In this document: positions 22,767 through 30,625 of the stretch, piece by piece
Layout: every line of letters begins with the position of its first letter
Numbering within the stretch: position 1 is the stretch's first letter
NCBI GenBank assembly: GCA_046757965.1
Contig: JBHHZI010000022.1
Location: 1 to 30,632, forward strand
From: JBHHZI01 sp046757965
GTDB taxonomy: Bacteria; Acidobacteriota; Polarisedimenticolia; SMYD01
DNA: 30,632 bases
Direction: 5' to 3'
Position numbers and translations under genes: made by a program
Notes under the pieces: model-generated
Seen by the model: only the letters and a program-made list of their open reading frames with translations
What the model was told of the DNA's origin: nothing
The model's database searches: none

Positions 22767-24058
22767 CGGGCCACCTGACCCAGACGAAACGGCGCGCGCC
22801 CGGCGTAACGACCGGATGGGCCCAGTTCTGCCTCGATCGCCATGAGGCGGTTGTACTTCGCCACACGCTCCGACCGACATGGGGCCCCGGTCTTGATCTG
22901 TCCGCAACCGATGGCCACGACGAAATCGGCGATGAAGGTGTCGGTCGTCTCTCCCGAGCGATGAGACACGACCTGGCCGTAGCCGTTCTCACGGGCCACC
23001 GCCACCGTCTCCAGTGTCTCCGTCAAGGTCCCGATCTGGTTCAGCTTGATGAGAATCGCATTCGCCAGACCGTCCTTGATTCCCCTTCTGAGCGACGGTG
23101 CGTGGGTCACGAACAGATCGTCTCCGACGAGCTGTACGCGACCGCCCAGGGCCGAGGTCAGGGTCTGCCAGCCGCTCCAGTCATCCTCGCCGAGGCCATC
23201 CTCGATCATGACGATCGGATACGCGTCGATGAGGTCCTCGTAGAAACGGGTCATGCTCTCCGCATCGCGTTGCGGCGGCGTCTCCGCGGCAAGTCGGTAG
23301 CCCTCACCCTCCGCAAACGACGTCGCGGCCGCATCCAGGGCCAGGGCGATCTGCTCGCCCGGCAGGTATCCGGCCTTCTGGATGGCCTCCACGATGATGT
23401 CCAGCGCCTGCCGGTTCGACCGCAGGTCGGGAGCAAAGCCCCCTTCATCGCCAACCGCCGTGGCAAGGCCCTGTTTCCGCAAGACCTTGCGCAGGGCGTG
23501 GTACACCTCCGATCCGGCGCGCACGGCCTCGGCAACCGTGGGCGACCCCACCGGGGCGATCATGAACTCCTGGATGTCGACATTGTTGTCCGCATGGGCC
23601 CCCCCGTTGATGATGTTCATCATCGGCACGGGCAGCGTGAACGAGTCGACCGATCCCGCCAGGTCGGCATACAGCGGCCGGCCCCGCAAGACCGCGGCGG
23701 CACGAGCCACACCGAGGGAGACGCCCAGGATCGCGTTGGCCCCCAGGCGCTGCTTGTTGGGCGTTCCATCCAGCTCGATGAGCCGGCGGTCGACGGCCGC
23801 CTGATCGAGGGCGTTCGCTCCTTCCAGCTCCGGGAAGATGATCTCGCTGACGTTCCGGATGACCTTTCTCACTCCCTTGCCGCCGTACCGCACCCCGCCG
23901 TCGCGCAGTTCGACCGCCTCGCGGGCGCCGGTGGACGCGCCGGATGGAATGGCCGCGACACCGGTGGCGCGCGAGGCCAGGACGACTTCGACCTCGACGG
24001 TCGGGTTACCCCGGGAGTCCAGGATCTCCCGGGCGGAAATCTTCTCAATGGTTGACAT
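22763..24058 (-). CDS. eno: Enolase
   Basis: 431 residues from the ATG at 24058. It interconverts 2-phosphoglycerate and phosphoenolpyruvate. Catalytic and metal residues are in place: Glu205 in GDEGGFAPD, metal ligands Asp242, Glu286 (MIEDGLGEDDW) and Asp313, base Lys338 (ILIKLNQ) and Lys389 (QIKTGAPCRSER). The Ser39 loop (PSGASTG) and the SHRSGETTD motif are also seen. The length is standard. It is followed by ftsB and a lipoprotein with 4-bp overlaps and preceded 92 bp upstream by a phosphohexomutase, so glycolytic and cell-division functions share a transcript. Confidence 0.98.
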   Translation of the reverse strand: MSTIEKISAREILDSRGNPTVEVEVVLASRATGVAAIPSGASTGAREAVELRDGGVRYGGKGVRKVIRNVSEIIFPELEGANALDQAAVDRRLIELDGTPNKQRLGANAILGVSLGVARAAAVLRGRPLYADLAGSVDSFTLPVPMMNIINGGAHADNNVDIQEFMIAPVGSPTVAEAVRAGSEVYHALRKVLRKQGLATAVGDEGGFAPDLRSNRQALDIIVEAIQKAGYLPGEQIALALDAAATSFAEGEGYRLAAETPPQRDAESMTRFYEDLIDAYPIVMIEDGLGEDDWSGWQTLTSALGGRVQLVGDDLFVTHAPSLRRGIKDGLANAILIKLNQIGTLTETLETVAVARENGYGQVVSHRSGETTDTFIADFVVAIGCGQIKTGAPCRSERVAKYNRLMAIEAELGPSGRYAGRAPFRLGQVAR

Positions 24059-24150
24059 GGCACCGCCTCCGCATCAGATCTTTCGAGTCCTTCCCTGCTC
24101 GAGTTCCTCCGGTCCCGCGTCGATGCCCGCCTCTTCCCCGGGGGCCCCAC

Positions 24151-25548
24151 TCAGGGAATCACACCCAGGCCGAACGTGAGCAGTGCCTCGAGGGCATCCT
24201 CGCTGTCGGCCTCCGCATAGACCCGCACCACCGGCTCCGTTCCCGAGACACGGACCAGAACCCAGGAACCGTCGGCGCGCACCCATTTCACGCCATCGGT
24301 CGTCTGGACATGGGCCACCGCAACTCCCGCCACGGCTCCAGGCCGCTGCTTCAAGCGCGCCTCGATCTCCGACCGGCGGGCCACGGGAAATGCCCGATCC
24401 TCGCGACGATTGAACACCGGTCCAACGGTGTCGTGCAAGACCTCGAGCTGGCGGGCAAGGGGCATCTTCCGGGCGGCCAGCATCTCCACCGCCAGACAGG
24501 CCGCCAGCACGCCGTCCTTCTCCGGCACGTGACCCTTGACCGAGAGCCCGGCGCTCTCCTCGCCGGCAAGAAAGATGCTCCCGTCGGCGAGCAGGGCGTT
24601 GAAGTACTTGAATCCCACGGGAGTCTCGTGAACCGCGAGCCCGCGGCGTTCGGCCACGCGATCGATCAGGTGAGTGGTGGCCACCGTCCGGCCAACGCCA
24701 CCGCTCCAGCTTCTCGTCTCCCCGAGATAGTCCACCAGCAACCCCAGGAACGAGTTGGCGCTCACCGGCCGGCCGCCGGCATCGATGATCCCGAAACGAT
24801 CCCCATCGCCGTCGGTGGCCACACCAAGATCCAGATCTTGCTCGACGACCGCGGCTGCCAGATCGGCGAGATCGGCGCCATCGCAACCGGGGGATCCGTC
24901 CCCGAAGAGCGGATCCCGGCGGTCGTGAAGACGAACGACCTCCACTCCGCACCGTTGCAGGTACTCGTCCAGCCAGCCACGCGTGGTCCCGAAGCGGGAA
25001 TCGACCGCGACACGCAGTGTGCTGTCCTTCAGAATCGACTCATCGAGCAGTTCCCCGAGGCGGGCGAAATACGCCTCGCCAGGGTTGAACGTCCTGACAG
25101 ACGGGACATCGCCGACCAGCGGCGCACCATCAACGCTGTCGAGACGGGCCTCGACACTCCGGGTGACGTCGGGGGACGCCGGCGCCCCATCCGCGGTCGA
25201 GAACTTCATGCCGTTGTAGCGGGGCGGATTGTGCGACGCCGTGATGTTGATCCCGCCTGCGAACCCGTCCTCGCGGATCACGAAGGCCAGGACCGGCGTC
25301 GGGAGCGGCCCGACGGCGAGCTCGACACGGCACCCCTCCGCGGCCACGACCCGTGCAGCCTCCGACGCGAACTCCTCCGACAGGAACCGGGTGTCGTAGC
25401 CGACGGCCAGTCCCCGCTCGGCAGCACCCGGGGTCTCCTTGACCTGGCTGGCGATCGCCCTCGCAACCCGGCGGACGTTGCGGAACGTGAACTCATCACT
25501 GATGACGGCCCGCCAGCCCGATGTCCCGAAGCGAATCATCTCCCCCAT
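24151..25548 (-). CDS. Phosphoglucomutase/phosphomannomutase family protein
   Basis: 465 residues from ATG 25548; the frame reaches a TTG at 25575, and ATG 25539 is another option. The alpha-D-phosphohexomutase motifs are complete. The phosphoserine loop is TASHNPPRYNG with Ser105, the magnesium loop is ATDGDGDRFG (246-251), the sugar-specificity loop is GEESAG (329-334), and the phosphate-binding RVSGTEPVVRVY is near the C-terminus. The GEESAG specificity loop suits a glucose or mannose phosphate mutase better than GlmM, but the exact sugar cannot be fixed. It lies upstream of enolase on the same strand and is divergent from cutA. Confidence 0.9.
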   Translation of the reverse strand: MGEMIRFGTSGWRAVISDEFTFRNVRRVARAIASQVKETPGAAERGLAVGYDTRFLSEEFASEAARVVAAEGCRVELAVGPLPTPVLAFVIREDGFAGGINITASHNPPRYNGMKFSTADGAPASPDVTRSVEARLDSVDGAPLVGDVPSVRTFNPGEAYFARLGELLDESILKDSTLRVAVDSRFGTTRGWLDEYLQRCGVEVVRLHDRRDPLFGDGSPGCDGADLADLAAAVVEQDLDLGVATDGDGDRFGIIDAGGRPVSANSFLGLLVDYLGETRSWSGGVGRTVATTHLIDRVAERRGLAVHETPVGFKYFNALLADGSIFLAGEESAGLSVKGHVPEKDGVLAACLAVEMLAARKMPLARQLEVLHDTVGPVFNRREDRAFPVARRSEIEARLKQRPGAVAGVAVAHVQTTDGVKWVRADGSWVLVRVSGTEPVVRVYAEADSEDALEALLTFGLGVIP

Positions 25549-25621
25549 CCCGTCGTCCGGCGCATCCCCTGGCAATCTATCATCTCCTCGCGAGGGGCAC
25601 GGGTGTCACGTGCCCCCTTTC

Positions 25622-25651
25622 TTGACACTGCCGATCCGACGTTCGTATAAT
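25622..25651 (+). promoter_or_regulatory. Consensus sigma70 promoter of cutA
   Basis: TTGACA (25622-25627) and TATAAT (25646-25651), both perfect, with an 18-bp spacer. The predicted transcript start is about 40 bp before the cutA ATG. Confidence 0.8.
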
Positions 25652-25700
25652 CCGGTCCCGCTACGAGACTGACTCTTCCCCCGGGAGAATCCCGCCGCAG

Positions 25701-26060
25701 ATGACCTCATCACTGACCGACAAGGTCGTCGCCCTGACCACCGTGGGCTCCAGGGAACAGGCCACCCACATCGCCGAGGAACTGATCGGCCGCCATCTGG
25801 CGGCATGCGTCAACATCGTGCCGGCGGTGCGTTCGATCTATCGATGGAAGGGCAAGGTCTGGGACGACGAGGAGTACCTTCTCGTGATCAAGTCGACCCG
25901 GGCGCGGTTCGATGCGCTGAGAGACGCCATCCAATCCCTGCACTCGTATGAACTGCCGGAGGTCATCGCGATGCCCGTGTCCGATGGTGACGCCGGCGTT
26001 CTGGACTGGATTGCTCGCTCGGTCGAGCCGCCCGCCTCGGCGCCTGCCGCGAAAGGATGA
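25701..26060 (+). CDS. cutA: CutA1 divalent-ion tolerance protein
   Basis: 119 residues. CutA1 is a small trimeric cytoplasmic protein of signal-transduction-like fold linked to copper and other metal tolerance. Visible hallmarks are VVALTTVGSREQATHIAEELIGRHLAACVNI, the SIYRWKGKVWDDEEYLLVIKS core and HSYELPEVIAMPV. The C-terminal ~15 residues are a short Ala/Pro tail beyond the usual length. It has the strongest promoter in the window. A HEAT-repeat protein gene follows 51 bp on. Confidence 0.93.
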   Translation: MTSSLTDKVVALTTVGSREQATHIAEELIGRHLAACVNIVPAVRSIYRWKGKVWDDEEYLLVIKSTRARFDALRDAIQSLHSYELPEVIAMPVSDGDAGVLDWIARSVEPPASAPAAKG

Positions 26061-26111
26061 GCCACGGAGGCGGAGCGCGCTCGACACCGTGTCTTTCGCT
26101 TCTCGACCCCT

Positions 26112-27002
26112 GTGGCCGACCACCCCATGACCGATGAGTCCGCCGCCGCACCCAGACCCCGTTCCCGTCTGGCCTGGACCGCGCAGCTTGTCCTGATCCC
26201 GTTGATCATCGTGGCCGTCGGGCTCTCGGTGTTCATCCTGTTCGGCCTGGTCGCCCACGAACAGCGCTCCGGTGCAGATTATCTCCGGGAGATTCGCTCC
26301 GGCACCAGCACGCGGCGCTGGCAGGCGGCGTTCGAGCTGGCGAGGGATTTGCGCCGGTCAGGACCAGGCGATGTCCGTGCAATGGTGCCGCAGGTGATCG
26401 AGACATTTGAATGGGCGCGCAACGAGGACCCGAAGATCCGGCGGTACCTCGCCCAGGCGCTCGGGACACTGGGAGATCCGCGCGCCCTCGACGCGCTCGA
26501 GAGCGCCCTCGACGATCCCGACGCGGACACTCGCCTGTGGTCAGCGCGAGCCCTGGCCCTCCTGGGCGAGCCGGCGGCCACCGATGCGCTGGTGCGGCAT
26601 CTGTCCGACGCTGACCCGGCGGTGCGCAAAGAGACCGCCCACGCTCTGGCGGTTCTGGGCGCGTCCTCCGCCCGTGACGACATCGCCGGCCTCCTCGACG
26701 ACGGCACCGTCGACGTGCGCTGGAACGCCGCGCTGGCCCTCGCGTGGCTCGACGACGATCGCGGCCTGGCGGTGCTGCTCTCCATGCTCGACCGGACCGG
26801 TCTCGCCGCCGTGTCTGGATTGAGGCCGGATCAGGCCGACCAGGTGGTCCTCGGAGCGGTCGAGGCCCTTGACCGACTCGGATCGCCCGGCGGTGCGGTG
26901 GATGCGCTCCGCGAGGTGTCCCGCAAGGACACCAGCCTGCAGGCCCGGGAGGCGGCCTTGCATGCCCTGTCGAGACAGGGCTCCGGGCCTCGGCCGAGGT
27001 GA
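26112..27002 (+). CDS. Membrane-anchored HEAT-repeat protein
   Basis: 296 residues from a GTG at 26112, or ATG 26127; neither has a good Shine-Dalgarno site. A cytoplasmic Pro/Arg-rich start leads to one membrane segment (about 23-47). From about residue 60 come HEAT/PBS-lyase-like helical repeats of roughly 30 residues, such as YLAQALGTLGDPRALDALESAL, ARALALLGEPAATDALVRHL and TAHALAVLGASSARDDIAGLL. The repeats probably form a protein-binding scaffold outside the membrane. No enzymatic residues are recognised and the partner is unknown. It may be cotranscribed with cutA and converges on the PLP-enzyme gene. Confidence 0.8.
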   Translation: MADHPMTDESAAAPRPRSRLAWTAQLVLIPLIIVAVGLSVFILFGLVAHEQRSGADYLREIRSGTSTRRWQAAFELARDLRRSGPGDVRAMVPQVIETFEWARNEDPKIRRYLAQALGTLGDPRALDALESALDDPDADTRLWSARALALLGEPAATDALVRHLSDADPAVRKETAHALAVLGASSARDDIAGLLDDGTVDVRWNAALALAWLDDDRGLAVLLSMLDRTGLAAVSGLRPDQADQVVLGAVEALDRLGSPGGAVDALREVSRKDTSLQAREAALHALSRQGSGPRPR

Positions 27003-27051
27003 CGTCAGCGGACGGGACGGTCGGCACCCACCATGCGCCGGCGCCGGAGAT

Positions 27052-28245
27052 TCACCCGACGGCGGCCAGCCCGCGGGCCACATCCGCGACAAGGTCGGCT
27101 TCGTCCTCGATACCGGCCGAGATACGAACCAGCCCATCGGTCAGCCCGACCCGCTCTCGATCGGCGCGGGGCACGGCAGCATGCGTCATCGACACCGGGT
27201 GACACACGAGGCTCTCGACACCGCCCAGGCTCTCGGCCAGGGTCATCAGTTCGAGAGCATTGACGAATGAGCGGGCCGCCGCCATCGACCCCAGATCGAA
27301 CGCCAGCATGCCGCCGAAACCGTCCATCTGGCGACGGGCCAACTCGCGCCCGGGATGGGATTCCAGACCCGGGTAATACACCGTCCGCACCCGCCGGTCT
27401 GCCGAGAGGACCTCGGCCAGGCGACGTCCATTGGCATCATGGCGCTCCATGCGGAGTCCCAGGGTCTTGATGCCACGCAGCACGAGAAACGAATCAAAGG
27501 GCGAGAGGATGGCCCCGGCCGAATTCTGGATGAACGCCAGACGCTCGGCATGCTCGGCTGACGCCACGATGGCCGCCCCGCCGACGGAGTCGGAATGCCC
27601 GTTGATGAACTTGGTGGTGGAGTGAACGACGATGTCAATGTCGTGCTCCAGAGGCCGCTGGAGGCACGGGGACATGAACGTGTTGTCGCAGACCGAGACC
27701 AGATTCCTCGATCGAGCCAGGTCCGCGATGGCCTGGAGGTCCGTGATCCCCATCATGGGGTTGGTCGGCGTCTCCACGTAGATCATCGCCGTGCCGTCCT
27801 GGAGAGCGAGACGGACCGCATCCACATCGGCCGTATCGACGTAGGTGAACGACAGGCCGAGATTCTCGAGGATCTTGGCGAAGAGGCGGTAGGTTCCCCC
27901 GTACATGTTGTGGGATGCGACCACGTGGTCCCCGGAGGACAGCATCATCATCACGCTCGTGATGGCGGCCATTCCCGACGCGAACGCGAACGCGGCGGAT
28001 CCTCGTTCCAGCACGGCGAGGTTTCTCTCCAGCGCCAGACGGGTCGGATTGATCGACCGCGCATAGTCGAAACCACGATCCTTCCCCAGCTCGAGCTGCG
28101 CATACGTGGACGTCTGATAGATCGGAACCGTGACCGCACCGGTGGTCGGATCCGGTTCCTGCCCTGCGTGAACTGCGTCGGTGCTGAAACCCACTGAACT
28201 TCCTCCCAGGCTCGCGAACGGTCGGTCTTCCCCGGCCTCGCTCAT
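27052..28245 (-). CDS. Cys/Met-metabolism PLP enzyme (cystathionine gamma-synthase/lyase-like)
   Basis: 397 residues from the ATG at 28245 with GGGAGAACGAG upstream. PLP-binding Lys212 lies in HSTTKFINGHSD. Tyr61 and Arg63 in YARSINPTRLALE bind the phosphate of the neighbouring subunit's PLP, and GMAAI (91-95) and VDNTF-like CDNTF (186-190) are present. The late SLGGVESLVCHPVSMTHAAV is typical of the trans-sulfuration group. Family members include cystathionine gamma-synthase, gamma-lyase, O-acetylhomoserine sulfhydrylase and methionine gamma-lyase; sequence alone does not separate them safely, though the synthase/lyase branch fits best. It follows the sulfatase-fold gene by 86 bp with a strong hairpin between. 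Confidence 0.88.
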   Translation of the reverse strand: MSEAGEDRPFASLGGSSVGFSTDAVHAGQEPDPTTGAVTVPIYQTSTYAQLELGKDRGFDYARSINPTRLALERNLAVLERGSAAFAFASGMAAITSVMMMLSSGDHVVASHNMYGGTYRLFAKILENLGLSFTYVDTADVDAVRLALQDGTAMIYVETPTNPMMGITDLQAIADLARSRNLVSVCDNTFMSPCLQRPLEHDIDIVVHSTTKFINGHSDSVGGAAIVASAEHAERLAFIQNSAGAILSPFDSFLVLRGIKTLGLRMERHDANGRRLAEVLSADRRVRTVYYPGLESHPGRELARRQMDGFGGMLAFDLGSMAAARSFVNALELMTLAESLGGVESLVCHPVSMTHAAVPRADRERVGLTDGLVRISAGIEDEADLVADVARGLAAVG

Positions 28246-28304
28246 CTCGTTCTCCCGGGCCGGCGCATCGCCCGGATGGATTGACTCTTCCTCTTCATGA
28301 ACTC

Positions 28305-28325
28305 CGCCCGGCGGCGAGCCGGGCG
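28305..28325 (-). terminator. Hairpin after the sulfatase-fold gene
   Basis: A perfect 8-bp stem, CGCCCGGC/GCCGGGCG with loop GGCGA, only 6 bp beyond the stop at 28332. No U-tract. The strength and position suit a transcript end or a 3' stabiliser. Confidence 0.45.
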
Positions 28326-28331
28326 TATGGA

Positions 28332-29807
28332 TCAGTCGACGTAACCGAGGGATCGCAGTCGGCGGCGGCGTTGCTCGTCACTTTCACCGTCTGCGAGCAC
28401 CGGACGTCCCTCGGGGCTGTGCGTGAGCCACTCCTCCAGCTCGGAATGGAGACGGCGGGCAATCCGGACCCTCCTGACCACGAGGTTGTGGAGCTCGAAC
28501 GGATCCCGGGAGCGGTCGAAGAGCGCCGGTGCCGACCCCTCCCCTTCAAGGTACTTGTAGGGGCCGTCCAGGATGGCGTACCCGTCACCCTTGCGCCAGT
28601 CTCGCTGCCCCGCTGACGGCCGTTGATTCATGTAGCGCATCCGCTGGGCGACGACCGGACCGAATGGAACTCCCCGGCGCTCCTGGGCGTCCCGGATCGA
28701 CCGTCCGGCGAGTCCGCGCGAGGAGTGCAGGTGAAGGACATCCAGAATGGTCGGCACGATATCCACGAGAGACACGGCTCGCTCGATCCGGCGCGGAGAC
28801 TTCCCGCGCCGCCCCTCACCAGGCCACCGGATCATCAGCGGCACGCGCAGGACCTCGTCATACAGCGTCATGCCATGGGACCAGTATCCATGCTGGCCGA
28901 GTCCTTCTCCATGGTCCGACGTGATGATGACCATTCCCCCAGCCCCATGAGACGTTGCATTCCACAGGTCCAGCAGGCGTGAGATCCTTTCCGTGACGTG
29001 CAGGAGACTGGCGTCGTAGCGAACGATCATCTCCTCGATGGTCACCACGCGACCGTTCTCCACGATCGGCTCGTCGTGTTTCCGGTTGAGAACCTCCTGA
29101 TAGGCCACGCCGTCAAGGCCCCGCCGGGAGAGAATCCGTCTCAGCGTATCGCCGGCGCGCAGGAGACACCGGTTCTGATCAGGCGCGAAGTACGGGGGGT
29201 GGACATCGTAGTAATGGACAAAGAGGAAAAGAGGACCGGGTGCGCTCTCGAGAATCGACATGGCCCGCTCGGTCACGTCGTCCGCGGAGCGCCGGGTCGC
29301 CCCACCGTGGAGGGCGGGTTCATCGTAGACACCGAAACCACGGGAGATCCCCGTGGACGACGAGAGCACCGCACTCCCCACCACGGCCGCGGTCCGGTAG
29401 CCTTCGTCCGCCAGCAAGCCGGCGAGCGTGGGCGGCGCACTCGCCGGCAGGGCGTGATGATTGTTGAGCACTCCCAGGTTGCGGGGATACAGACCGGTCA
29501 TCAGCGCCGCATGGGAGGGCAGCGTCAGGGGCAGTGTGGTGTAGGCGTTGTCGTACGTGTCGAAGTCGCCGAGGCGCGCGCGCAACTGCTCGTCGGTTGG
29601 CCGGGGGTACCCATAGACGCCGAGGTGGTCGGCACGTAGGGTGTCGATCGAGATCAGCAGAATCGATGGACGCGCCGGCAGCGTCTCCGCCCCGTGCGCG
29701 CACACGCCGCCCAGGAGACCAACGACGACGGCCGCGTCAACCGCCTGGAGCCACGCAGAACGGTGTACTGGTCGCCGTGGGCCGATGACCTCGAATCCAC
29801 GTGCCAT
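28332..29807 (-). CDS. Sulfatase-fold hydrolase with a Thr in the nucleophile position
   Basis: 491 residues from ATG 29807; an in-frame ATG at 29846 would overlap the -10 element. The N-terminal hydrophobic stretch (about 18-40, ending GVCAHGA) is a likely signal peptide or anchor. The alkaline-phosphatase-superfamily core begins with SILLISIDTLRADHLGVYGY and has a late TSDHGEGLGQHGYWSHG metal site. The activating box, normally C/S-x-P-x-R for formylglycine formation, reads TLPSHAALMTGLYPRN, so Thr95 takes the Cys/Ser place and the Arg is His. It is therefore unlikely to be a formylglycine sulfatase. A phosphate- or phosphoglycerol-ester activity, as in Thr-nucleophile relatives, is possible. 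The substrate is unknown. Confidence 0.8.
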   Translation of the reverse strand: MARGFEVIGPRRPVHRSAWLQAVDAAVVVGLLGGVCAHGAETLPARPSILLISIDTLRADHLGVYGYPRPTDEQLRARLGDFDTYDNAYTTLPLTLPSHAALMTGLYPRNLGVLNNHHALPASAPPTLAGLLADEGYRTAAVVGSAVLSSSTGISRGFGVYDEPALHGGATRRSADDVTERAMSILESAPGPLFLFVHYYDVHPPYFAPDQNRCLLRAGDTLRRILSRRGLDGVAYQEVLNRKHDEPIVENGRVVTIEEMIVRYDASLLHVTERISRLLDLWNATSHGAGGMVIITSDHGEGLGQHGYWSHGMTLYDEVLRVPLMIRWPGEGRRGKSPRRIERAVSLVDIVPTILDVLHLHSSRGLAGRSIRDAQERRGVPFGPVVAQRMRYMNQRPSAGQRDWRKGDGYAILDGPYKYLEGEGSAPALFDRSRDPFELHNLVVRRVRIARRLHSELEEWLTHSPEGRPVLADGESDEQRRRRLRSLGYVD

Positions 29808-29813
29808 GCAGCG

Positions 29814-29822
29814 ATCGTAGCA
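29814..29822 (-). promoter_or_regulatory. Extended -10 element directly before the sulfatase-fold gene
   Basis: TGCTACGAT on the minus strand, ending only 6 bp before the ATG at 29807. A start 6-8 bp downstream would make the mRNA leaderless; no Shine-Dalgarno site precedes this ATG. Confidence 0.4.
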
Positions 29823-29866
29823 GACACGCGCACCTCGACCCCTCATCGGGCCGGTCCGGGAGACAG

Positions 29867-30064
29867 TCAGTCCGACGACTTGGGGAGCCGGGAACTTTCT
29901 GTCAGCGAATCCTCATCCCGCTCTCCGTCCCGGACCCCCTGCCGGAAACCCTTGATCGTCCGGCCAAGAGCCTGGCCGAGCTGGGGCAGCTTCTTCGGAC
30001 CGAAGATGAGCAGGAAGATGGCGAAGATGATGACCAGTTCGGGGACACCGAGGGAGCCAAACAA
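29867..30064 (-). CDS. tatA: Twin-arginine translocase subunit TatA/TatE
   Basis: 65 residues beginning at TTG 30064, supported by GGGAG 8 bases upstream; no ATG or GTG lies before the conserved region. The protein has the short N-terminus MFGSLGVPE, one membrane helix (about 8-21) ending in the FGPKKLP hinge, an amphipathic helix (LGQALGRTIKGFRQGV) and a charged tail. TatA oligomers form the variable pore that passes folded proteins across the inner membrane. It lies 42 bp after moaC on the same strand, a fitting pair because many molybdenum enzymes are Tat substrates. tatB and tatC are not in the window. Confidence 0.92.
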   Translation of the reverse strand: MFGSLGVPELVIIFAIFLLIFGPKKLPQLGQALGRTIKGFRQGVRDGERDEDSLTESSRLPKSSD

Positions 30065-30106
30065 GATCGTTCTCCCGCGCGGATTGGCCGCGTGTTCTCG
30101 ACCAGT

Positions 30107-30625
30107 CTAGCATTCCTCACGGTGGGCAACGAGCGGCGCTGGGGGCCAGTCGCGCCGGTAGGGTCCGGTCCGGCCGCCGGTCTTCTCCACGACCCCCACC
30201 GGTCCGATGATCGCGTCCCGGTCGACAGCCTTGATCATGTCGTAGACCGCCAGGCCGGCGGCGGACACCGCCACCAGAGCCTCCATCTCGACCCCGGTGA
30301 CGCCACGGGCCCGCACGTGCGACCGGATGAGCACGGCGCACGCCTCCAGGTCGAGTTCCACCTCCACGTCGACCTGATCGAGCGGAACGTTGTGGCACAG
30401 CGGAAGCCATTCCGAGGTCCGCTTGGCCGCTTGGATCCCGGCCAGACGCGCGACGCCCAGGGCATCTCCCTTTTCGAGATCGTTCTCATGCAGGGCGGTC
30501 GTCGCCGCCTTCGAGATCGACACCCGGCCCGCCGCCTTCGCCTCCCTTGACGTGACTGACTTGGACGACACATCCACCATCCGGAACCGACCACGGGGTC
30601 CGACGTGACTCAGATCGTCCGACAT
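30107..30625 (-). CDS. moaC: Cyclic pyranopterin monophosphate synthase
   Basis: 172 residues from the ATG at 30625, with GGAG 3 bases upstream at the window edge. MoaC converts the MoaA product to cyclic pyranopterin monophosphate in molybdenum cofactor synthesis. Visible motifs are FRMVDVSSKSVTSREAKAAG at the N-terminus, LPLCHNVPLDQV, TGVEMEALVAVSAAGLAVYDMIKAVDRD and the closing VEKTGGRTG. The length is normal. tatA follows; other moa genes would have to lie beyond the window. Confidence 0.95.
   Translation of the reverse strand: MSDDLSHVGPRGRFRMVDVSSKSVTSREAKAAGRVSISKAATTALHENDLEKGDALGVARLAGIQAAKRTSEWLPLCHNVPLDQVDVEVELDLEACAVLIRSHVRARGVTGVEMEALVAVSAAGLAVYDMIKAVDRDAIIGPVGVVEKTGGRTGPYRRDWPPAPLVAHREEC

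Noticed and set aside
23944..25650. Plus-strand open frame opposite enolase and phosphohexomutase
   Set aside because: Fully antisense to two clear enzyme genes, low-complexity Arg/Pro/Gly content, no motif.
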